Shown here: positions 1 through 5,071 of the stretch, piece after piece
Layout of the letters: each line of letters opens with the position of its first letter
Numbering within the stretch: the first letter of the stretch is position 1
The notes under the pieces: model-generated
Seen by the model: the letters and a program-made list of their open reading frames with translations, nothing else
Told to the model about the DNA's origin: nothing
Database searches by the model: none
Origin: Spirochaetaceae bacterium
Lineage (GTDB): Bacteria; Spirochaetota; Spirochaetia; Treponematales; Treponemataceae
Direction: 5' to 3'
Assembly (NCBI GenBank): GCA_031271875.1
Contig: JAISVD010000113.1
Location: forward strand, 1-6,204
Length of the DNA: 6,204 nt
Translations under genes and position numbers: made by a program

Positions 1-884
1 GGGCTCGTAGAGATATCCATATCCTGAATCTGAAAACTGCCTGCAAGTACATACCCCGCTCCGGCTGTGCCGACCTCGGCGGTGCGGAACCCCCGATCCG
101 AAAAACAGGAGGCAAACGCCCTGGCAATACGGCCGTCCACATCGCCGGCTATATCCACAGCAATGACGATATCCCGGAGTGCGTTCTGCGCCAACTGCCT
201 CACGGAAGCGGCGTTACCGTATGAAGGACGCCTGATGCGGGCCATATTCGGATCAAGCACCGAGAGTATATCAAGAAAATTGTCGTTTACCGTGGCAACA
301 TCGGAGGCGAAACCGAGAGATTCGCAGGCATCAAACGTACCGGAATTTTTTTCAGCCGATTCGATAAAGGAGAGTACCACCTGCTCGTTCTCGCTGATCA
401 TCGCCGAATACCCCGCAGCGGCCTGTTTTCTGTTTATCCGGGCGAGAGCGTATACGGTACCGTCGGAAGCGGTCCAGATATCCGAGGTGGTAACACCCAT
501 GAGGGAATCGATATCTGATGTGGTCACTACCTGCTGGGCATACTCCCGGCTTTCAGAAAACTCCGAACCGGCGCCCTCATTCAGCACGGCGTCCACATAC
601 CGCTGGAACGCGGTGGTCTCACTCTTGACATCCTGTCGGAATATCTTTGCCAGAGACGAGACCGCAGCGGCCTGGGCGGACTGCCTGTCGGCCCCGTATT
701 CAACGGCGGTCACCCACTCGCTTTCAGGGTAAACGCTTCCCGGGTCAGTGACCCACGAAGGGGCGTTTTTCGCGGAACCGCCGCCGGAAGCGCAGGAAAC
801 CAGCATGGTAAGAACAAAAACCGCCGCCAGAACAGGGGCAATGGTACGGTTTCGGACCGGAGAAGTATTTATTAACGAAGACAT
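1..884 (-). CDS. LPP20-family lipoprotein, 3' end beyond the window
   Basis: Open from an ATG at 884-882 to the left edge with no stop: 294 codons, C-terminus missing. The N-terminus has a basic stretch, a hydrophobic segment (about residues 15-29) and a lipobox LVSC with the lipidation cysteine at Cys31. The residues after it (ASGGG) contain no Asp at +2, so by the E. coli Lol rule it would go to the outer membrane. Residues about 40-150 resemble the LPP20 fold: PSWVTDP at 42-48, then YP, then an alternating helical/strand region rich in Ala and Val. Residues 235-294 (starting ALRDIVIAVDI) look like a second small alpha/beta module. A GGAGG ribosome site (889-893) sits 4 nt before the ATG and supports this start. 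The gene overlaps the end of the upstream COG3014-like gene by 13 nt in a different frame, suggesting translational coupling. The molecular function is unknown; LPP20 relatives include envelope and flagellum-associated lipoproteins. The family call is by eye. Confidence 0.8.
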   Translation of the reverse strand, partial: MSSLINTSPVRNRTIAPVLAAVFVLTMLVSCASGGGSAKNAPSWVTDPGSVYPESEWVTAVEYGADRQSAQAAAVSSLAKIFRQDVKSETTAFQRYVDAVLNEGAGSEFSESREYAQQVVTTSDIDSLMGVTTSDIWTASDGTVYALARINRKQAAAGYSAMISENEQVVLSFIESAEKNSGTFDACESLGFASDVATVNDNFLDILSVLDPNMARIRRPSYGNAASVRQLAQNALRDIVIAVDIAGDVDGRIARAFASCFSDRGFRTAEVGTAGAGYVLAGSFQIQDMDISTS

Positions 885-2194
885 ATGACCTCCACAAGAT
901 TTACGGAATTCAGAAATACGCTGACATTCTCAAAACGTCTTGTCTCCACAACACGCCTGTTACTGTCAAAATACTCGACAGTAAATGAATATATCCCGGG
1001 ATCGAGGGTGATACCGCCGACCCAGGCGGAACCGGGAAAATAACGGGATATCCTGAGATCTGCGGTTTCGGAGAACTCATTATACACCTTGGAACCAAGG
1101 CTCAGTATGCTGAACAGAAGAGAAACCCCGGAATCATCGGCATTATCCGCAACCGAGTCCATCACAAGGGACGATGTGGTTTTCGTGAGGGAACGGATCA
1201 CGGACCGCAGATAGATCAGGGACTGCTTCTGTTTGAAGGTATCCTTCGCGATGGCCGAGATATCCTCAAGCAGTTCAAGGGTAAAAACTTCACCGTTATC
1301 CATGCTTACCTGTATAGCGTTAACGGCGGAAAAACGGTCAACCATGACCGGAAGCGAAAGCTTATAGTAGGTGCCCGAAAGGGTAAGAGGTACCCGCAGC
1401 ACCTCCTCCTCCTTTTTTGGGGCAAGCCCTGAAAAAGCAAGGACATTGAGCCGGGCCTTTTCTCCCGGAATGGTCAGCTCCTCCGCAACGGATGAAGGAA
1501 CAGGAAAAGGATACAACTGCGGCTGGGTTGCAAAAGCATCCTGAATATACCGGTGATCCACACCGGCGGAATCGAACTGCCCGCTTCCACGGTAAAAGAG
1601 CATACTTATATAGCGGGCAAGGGCTGAATTATTGAACTGTACCCCCGAATCGGGATAGGCGGAGGAGTCCCCCTGTTTCCGTACCTCCTCCCGGGCATTT
1701 GCAAGGGCATCGGCGTATTTTGTAGAAAGGGCTTTCTGTTTGTTGTCAAACCGCCTGATTTCAACAAAGGCGCTTTCCATCTTTCCGAGATGGTAGTAGT
1801 TCAGGGCCATAAAGATATTTGTATAAATATCCTCGTACTCCTCACCGGCGTAATCCATCACGGAATCATTGACCAGATATGCCCCTACGGTCTGTGAAAT
1901 ACTTTTGGTAAAGAAAGCATATATTCCCGCTTCCGCTTCCGACAGCCTCTCGTTTGATCGGGAAAAATCCCCGGCATAATGGGCAAGGATTCCCGTGTCA
2001 AGCTGGTAGAGGACCGAATCGGTCGCCGAATACAGATAATTCCTGTCCTCTTCAAGGGCCTCAGCGGCGCCGGTAAAATCCGAAGCATATACATTCGCGT
2101 CTACCCGTTCATAGGATCCGTATGTTGCACAAGAACCCATAATAAGCAGGACAGAGAAAACTGCGGATATACGCGAAAGAACTGATCTGGCCAT
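872..2194 (-). CDS. COG3014-like lipoprotein with helical-repeat N-terminal half
   Basis: A 440-residue protein. Its signal peptide ends in LIMGSC, with the probable lipidation cysteine at Cys22 and Ala-Thr after it (no Asp at +2). Residues about 30-185 are helical and TPR-like, with landmarks I associate with COG3014: an LDTGILAHYAGDF stretch at 65-77, and YED followed by ALNYYHLGK at 120-138, then a VEIRR motif. The C-terminal third is richer in predicted strands and includes a DPGIYSFTVEYFD stretch like the extracellular beta module that ends this family. The ATG at 2194 lies 22 nt after the lpoB-like stop. No Shine-Dalgarno sequence is visible in that gap (CAGCTTTCCGG and then TTTCAATATAG), so translation may depend on coupling. 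The next ATG, at Met19, would destroy the signal peptide, so 2194 is kept. In several proteobacteria this family sits beside LpoB and LPP20 genes, as here. No biochemical function is known to me. Confidence 0.82.
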   Translation of the reverse strand: MARSVLSRISAVFSVLLIMGSCATYGSYERVDANVYASDFTGAAEALEEDRNYLYSATDSVLYQLDTGILAHYAGDFSRSNERLSEAEAGIYAFFTKSISQTVGAYLVNDSVMDYAGEEYEDIYTNIFMALNYYHLGKMESAFVEIRRFDNKQKALSTKYADALANAREEVRKQGDSSAYPDSGVQFNNSALARYISMLFYRGSGQFDSAGVDHRYIQDAFATQPQLYPFPVPSSVAEELTIPGEKARLNVLAFSGLAPKKEEEVLRVPLTLSGTYYKLSLPVMVDRFSAVNAIQVSMDNGEVFTLELLEDISAIAKDTFKQKQSLIYLRSVIRSLTKTTSSLVMDSVADNADDSGVSLLFSILSLGSKVYNEFSETADLRISRYFPGSAWVGGITLDPGIYSFTVEYFDSNRRVVETRRFENVSVFLNSVNLVEVICLR

Positions 2195-2216
2195 CTATAT
2201 TGAAACCGGAAAGCTG

Positions 2217-2828
2217 TTACGGACGGTAAGAGGAGCGCTCGATAACCTTCTTTATTTCACGGTTTTCCCCTATCCATATTTTACGGTTTGTTTCCACATT
2301 GATGAGTTCCGCGTACACCATATAGGTACGAACGGCGGTATTTCCGACCTGATCAATCATGGTTTTGACCGAACCGAGCATCATAAAATCGGCGCCTGTT
2401 TCATTGGCAAGGCGCTTCGCAGTCTCTTCACTTGCCCAGAGCTGCTGCTCCTCCCGTTCACTGCGTATCTCCCCCCGCTCGGAACTGCTCGCCACAAAAT
2501 CGACCTTTCCCGAGTTTACCAGAGCGGCCTCCATGCGCTTTGTGAGGATTGAGGTATCTATGTGCTCGTCGCTCTCATTTCTGAAAGTCCCGACAATAAC
2601 CACCGGGAGCCTTCCTGTGTCCCGGGAAAAATTGAACAGCTGCGGGGATGCAAGACAGTCCTCAATAAGAGAATTCGCAACGATCCGCACATCGGTATCG
2701 TTCCAGTAACCGCTCAGATCCGTTACGGTGTCCGCATCGACCCGTGTTACCGTGGGGGTTGAGACGCACCCTGAAAGTAAAAGTACCGCAGCGGCCCCGG
2801 CAATACATATCTGTTTTACATTTATCAT
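2217..2828 (-). CDS. lpoB: LpoB-like penicillin-binding protein activator lipoprotein
   Basis: A 203-residue lipoprotein (E. coli LpoB is about 213). The signal peptide ends in the classical lipobox LSGC, lipidation at Cys21. The mature protein matches the LpoB/COG3417 pattern along its length: VTDLSGYWNDTD near residues 36-47, PVVIVG then FRNESDEHIDTS in the first strand/helix, LVNSGKVDFVASS, an ERGEIRSERE segment, ETGADFMMLGSV, and NVETNRKIWIGE before an IKKVIERS tail. The E. coli protein is anchored in the outer membrane and stimulates PBP1B through its UB2H domain. A similar role here is inferred and depends on whether a matching synthase exists. The long Pro-rich linker of E. coli LpoB is essentially absent: the globular domain begins soon after Cys21. 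AGGAG (2834-2838) is 5 nt before the ATG, which fixes the start. It is the first gene of the minus-strand lipoprotein operon. Confidence 0.9.
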   Translation of the reverse strand: MINVKQICIAGAAAVLLLSGCVSTPTVTRVDADTVTDLSGYWNDTDVRIVANSLIEDCLASPQLFNFSRDTGRLPVVIVGTFRNESDEHIDTSILTKRMEAALVNSGKVDFVASSSERGEIRSEREEQQLWASEETAKRLANETGADFMMLGSVKTMIDQVGNTAVRTYMVYAELINVETNRKIWIGENREIKKVIERSSYRP

Positions 2829-2890
2829 ATAAACTCCTCTGATTTACGGTATCCGGACGGGAAAACCGCTCTTTTTCCGCAGCCATTTTT

Positions 2891-2918
2891 TTGCTACACT
2901 AATGACGATTGATACTAT
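2891..2918 (+). promoter_or_regulatory. Probable sigma-70-type promoter of tcdA
   Basis: TTGCTA (2891-2896) and TACTAT (2913-2918) are separated by 16 nt, each matching the housekeeping consensus at 4 or more of 6 positions. The predicted start is near 2925, giving a leader of about 38 nt before the tcdA ATG at 2963. The -10 overlaps the opposite-strand -10 of the lipoprotein operon. Not experimentally supported. Confidence 0.5.
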
Positions 2919-2922
2919 ATCA
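2914..2922 (-). promoter_or_regulatory. Probable extended -10 promoter of the lipoprotein operon
   Basis: Read on the minus strand, this is TGATATAGT: an extended -10 (TG, one base, then TATAGT, 5 of 6 matches to TATAAT). No convincing -35 lies 16-18 nt upstream, only a T-rich tract, which is common for extended -10 promoters. Transcription would start near 2907 and leave a leader of about 79 nt before lpoB. Assignment is by pattern only. Confidence 0.45.
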
Positions 2923-2962
2923 CATCAGGTGAAAAAAAACACTATGCAGGGGCAATTATAAT

Positions 2963-3673
2963 ATGAAGCTTTTCGAACGCTCAAGGCTTGTGCTGGGGGA
3001 TGAAGCGGAAGGGATACTGAAAAAAGCCGCTGCAGCGGTATTCGGGATAGGCGGGGTAGGTTCCTTTGCGGCGGAGGCCCTCGCCCGCAGCGGAATCGGG
3101 ACGCTCATCCTCATAGATAACGATGTGGTGGAACCTTCAAACCTGAACAGACAGTTGACAGCCCTTCACTCCACTATCGGAAGGTATAAAACCCATGTAA
3201 TGGCGGAACGGATCAGGGATATCAACCCCCAAGCGCGGGTAGTAACCATGGAGACCTTTGTGCTTCCCGATGTGGAGGGTTTTGTCCGTATCCCTGAGGT
3301 TTTTGATACGGATTGCTTTATTCTCGATGCGGTGGATACGGTTTCGGCAAAGATTGCGCTGGCGGTTACCGCCGCGGATCGGGGGCTGCCGATTATCAGC
3401 GCCATGGGGTGCGGAAACAAAAGGGACCCGTCCCTGCTGCGGGTCGCGGATATGTACAGTACTTCGGTGTGCCCCCTCTGCCGGGTTATGAGGCGGGAGC
3501 TGAAAAAACGGAACATACCCGCCCTGAAGGTGGTATTCTCAACGGAACAGCCGGTACGGTCACAGGAGGGGGATCTCCGCGTACCGGGTAGCGTCCCCTG
3601 GGTACCCTCTGCGGCGGGGCTCATCATGGCGGGAGAGGCGGTACAGTACCTTATTTCGCGTCCCCGGCGCTGA
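2963..3673 (+). CDS. tcdA: tRNA threonylcarbamoyladenosine dehydratase (TcdA/CsdL-like)
   Basis: A 236-residue protein of the ThiF/MoeB/E1 superfamily. TcdA enzymes use ATP to cyclise N6-threonylcarbamoyladenosine (t6A) at tRNA position 37 to ct6A in the cytoplasm. Visible motifs: the Rossmann nucleotide loop GIGGVG at 28-33; DNDVVEPSNLNRQ at 52-64 with the ATP-contacting Asp52, Asn60, Arg63 and Gln64; GRYK with Lys76; DAVDT at 122-126 with Lys130 following; GCGNK at 149-153; RRELKKR at 177-183; and a C-terminal VPWVPSAAGLIMAGE segment. The TcdA-specific GxGNK plus RRELKKR pattern distinguishes it from ThiF, MoeB and HesA. It is shorter than E. coli TcdA (about 268) but ends with the family's usual last helix, so it looks complete. 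AGGGG (2948-2952) lies 10 nt before the ATG, a slightly long spacing. Oddity: CPLC at 170-173, where E. coli has DPL-type residues. It stands alone, divergent from the lipoprotein operon. Confidence 0.88.
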   Translation: MKLFERSRLVLGDEAEGILKKAAAAVFGIGGVGSFAAEALARSGIGTLILIDNDVVEPSNLNRQLTALHSTIGRYKTHVMAERIRDINPQARVVTMETFVLPDVEGFVRIPEVFDTDCFILDAVDTVSAKIALAVTAADRGLPIISAMGCGNKRDPSLLRVADMYSTSVCPLCRVMRRELKKRNIPALKVVFSTEQPVRSQEGDLRVPGSVPWVPSAAGLIMAGEAVQYLISRPRR

Positions 3674-3676
3674 ACA

Positions 3677-3775
3677 GCCGCTGATTGCGGCGGCCCGGCC
3701 CGTTTCAGGATAAGCGATACGGTTGACTGCCCGGTTTCCGGGCAATTCATAATGCGCTCGCCCGGAAGGGAGCGC
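3677..3775 (+). other. Three tandem GC-rich hairpins after tcdA
   Basis: The 148-nt spacer between tcdA and the transporter contains three short inverted repeats: GCCGC/GCGGC with a 5-nt loop (3677-3691), TGCCCGG/CCGGGCA with a TTT loop (3728-3744, perfect 7 bp), and GCGCTC/GAGCGC with a 10-nt loop (3754-3775). None is followed by a T-run, so they are not classical intrinsic terminators. They could stabilise the tcdA mRNA 3' end or act in factor-dependent termination. No ORF is supported here. Confidence 0.45.
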
Positions 3776-3784
3776 CGGAATCTA

Positions 3785-3813
3785 TTGACGGGATAAAACC
3801 ATTAAGATATCCT
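3785..3813 (+). promoter_or_regulatory. Possible promoter of the transporter/OLD-like operon
   Basis: TTGACG (3785-3790, 5 of 6 to consensus) and TATCCT (3808-3813, 4 of 6) are 17 nt apart. The predicted start, near 3820, is only about 2 nt from the ATG at 3822, and no Shine-Dalgarno precedes that ATG. If used, this promoter would give a nearly leaderless mRNA. Confidence 0.4.
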
Positions 3814-3821
3814 TTACACTT

Positions 3822-5051
3822 ATGAAGATATGGCTCAAATATATTATCGGCTGTGTTCTGGGTATCATTTTCTGTCTGGTTTTTCCGGCGGGAAACGAAA
3901 TGGTAACAAAAACACTGACATTCCTTTCAGAATTCGCCCTCAGGATCGGACGGTACGCGCTGTATCCCCTGCTCTTTTTCAGTTTTACCATGGCGGTGTA
4001 TGAGCTGCGCGAAGGGAGCGGGCTCATGAAAACGGGCCTGCTGACGGCCGCAGTTATAGCGGCGGCGGCGGTACTCCAGACTGCGGTGGGCCTTGTTTCG
4101 GTACTTATCGGCAGCCCCCAGCGGATACCCATGTTCGCCGAGGAAGTTGCGGGAACCATATCCCTGGATCTCACGGGAATGCTCCTCCAGCTCTTTCCTT
4201 ATTCCGCTTTCGAAATATTTGTGAACAGCAGTTTCATCCTTCCCCTCTGCATCTTCGCGGGGTTCGCCGGAGCCGGATGCGCCGCCGACAAGGCCGCCGC
4301 AAAACCGGCTCTCAATCTGTTCGATTCCCTCTCCCGGGTGTGCTACGCGGTATTCTCGTTTTTTATCGACATGTTCGCCTTTGCACTGATCGTCCTCGCC
4401 GCAGGGTGGACCTACCGGTACAGGGAGATGCTCGCCACGGCGCTCTTCGGAGAGCTTGTCCTGATTCTGGTCATAGATTTTGTTATCATCGCCGGAATTG
4501 TATATCCCCTGCTCCTGAGGCTGCTTCTGGGGAAGATAAACCCCTACCGGGTACTGTACGCTTCGATTGCCCCTGTGGCGGCGGCGTTTTTCTCAGGAGA
4601 CTCAAACGTCGCGCTTGGCGTAGGGATGCGTCACGCCAATGAAAGCCTCGGCGTAAGGCGGCGGATCTCGGCAGTAACGATGCCCCTCTTTTCGGTGTTC
4701 AGCAGAGGCGGAACGGCATTAACGATTACGGTTTCGTTTATCATAATACTCAAATCCTATTCAAGCCTGGGAATACCGCTTCAGGACATATTCTGGATAT
4801 CCGGGGTCGCCATAGCGCTCTCGTTTCTGCTCGGCAATATCCCCGTGGGGGGTACGTTTATTGCACTGGCGATCCTCTGTTCAATGTACGGACGGGTATT
4901 TGAATCGGGATATCTCATACTCAAACCGGCGGCGTTTTTTATCTGCGCCATCGCGGCGGCGTTCGACACCCTCACAAACATGTTCGGCACCTACCTGGTT
5001 GCACGGGTCAACGCCATGACGACCCAGCGGGAAGTGCACTATTTCATCTGA
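3822..5051 (+). CDS. Divergent DAACS-family (dicarboxylate/amino acid:cation symporter) transporter
   Basis: A 409-residue, very hydrophobic inner-membrane protein with about eight membrane segments plus two re-entrant hairpins, the GltPh/DctA fold. The N-terminus MKIWLKYIIGCVLG matches the family's usual start, which supports the ATG at 3822 despite the lack of a ribosome site. An in-frame TGA at 3786 limits upstream extension. Family landmarks, in order: hairpin-1 region FFSGDSNVALGV (258-267 is SGDSNVALGV), LGVRRRISAVTMPL, TM7 SRGGTAL (294-300), hairpin-2 GNIPVGGT (338-345), and TM8 FDTLTNMFGT (381-390). The family normally moves C4-dicarboxylates, glutamate/aspartate or neutral amino acids with Na+ or H+. 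Here the usual serine-rich motif, the NMDGT motif and the TM8 Asp/Arg residues are replaced, so the substrate cannot be inferred and canonical Na+ coupling is doubtful. The stop is 20 nt before the ATPase-TOPRIM gene, suggesting cotranscription. Confidence 0.83.
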   Translation: MKIWLKYIIGCVLGIIFCLVFPAGNEMVTKTLTFLSEFALRIGRYALYPLLFFSFTMAVYELREGSGLMKTGLLTAAVIAAAAVLQTAVGLVSVLIGSPQRIPMFAEEVAGTISLDLTGMLLQLFPYSAFEIFVNSSFILPLCIFAGFAGAGCAADKAAAKPALNLFDSLSRVCYAVFSFFIDMFAFALIVLAAGWTYRYREMLATALFGELVLILVIDFVIIAGIVYPLLLRLLLGKINPYRVLYASIAPVAAAFFSGDSNVALGVGMRHANESLGVRRRISAVTMPLFSVFSRGGTALTITVSFIIILKSYSSLGIPLQDIFWISGVAIALSFLLGNIPVGGTFIALAILCSMYGRVFESGYLILKPAAFFICAIAAAFDTLTNMFGTYLVARVNAMTTQREVHYFI

Positions 5052-5071
5052 CCTCTGAGGATTCAAAAGGA

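Noticed and set aside
67..732. 221-codon plus-strand open frame
   Set aside because: It lies antisense to the LPP20-like gene, which has a signal peptide, lipobox and SD. Its protein is Ser/Thr/Ala-rich with no domain pattern, typical of an antisense shadow in GC-rich DNA.
3728..3744. Intrinsic terminator for tcdA
   Set aside because: The stem is perfect, but it is followed by ATTCATAATG rather than a T-run.
3166..3750. 194-codon minus-strand open frame
   Set aside because: It is antisense to tcdA, whose motifs are unmistakable, and the translation is low-complexity with no recognisable family.
4277..4642. 121-codon plus-strand frame inside the transporter
   Set aside because: It is Arg-rich, out of frame with a conserved membrane protein, and typical of a GC-rich alternative frame.
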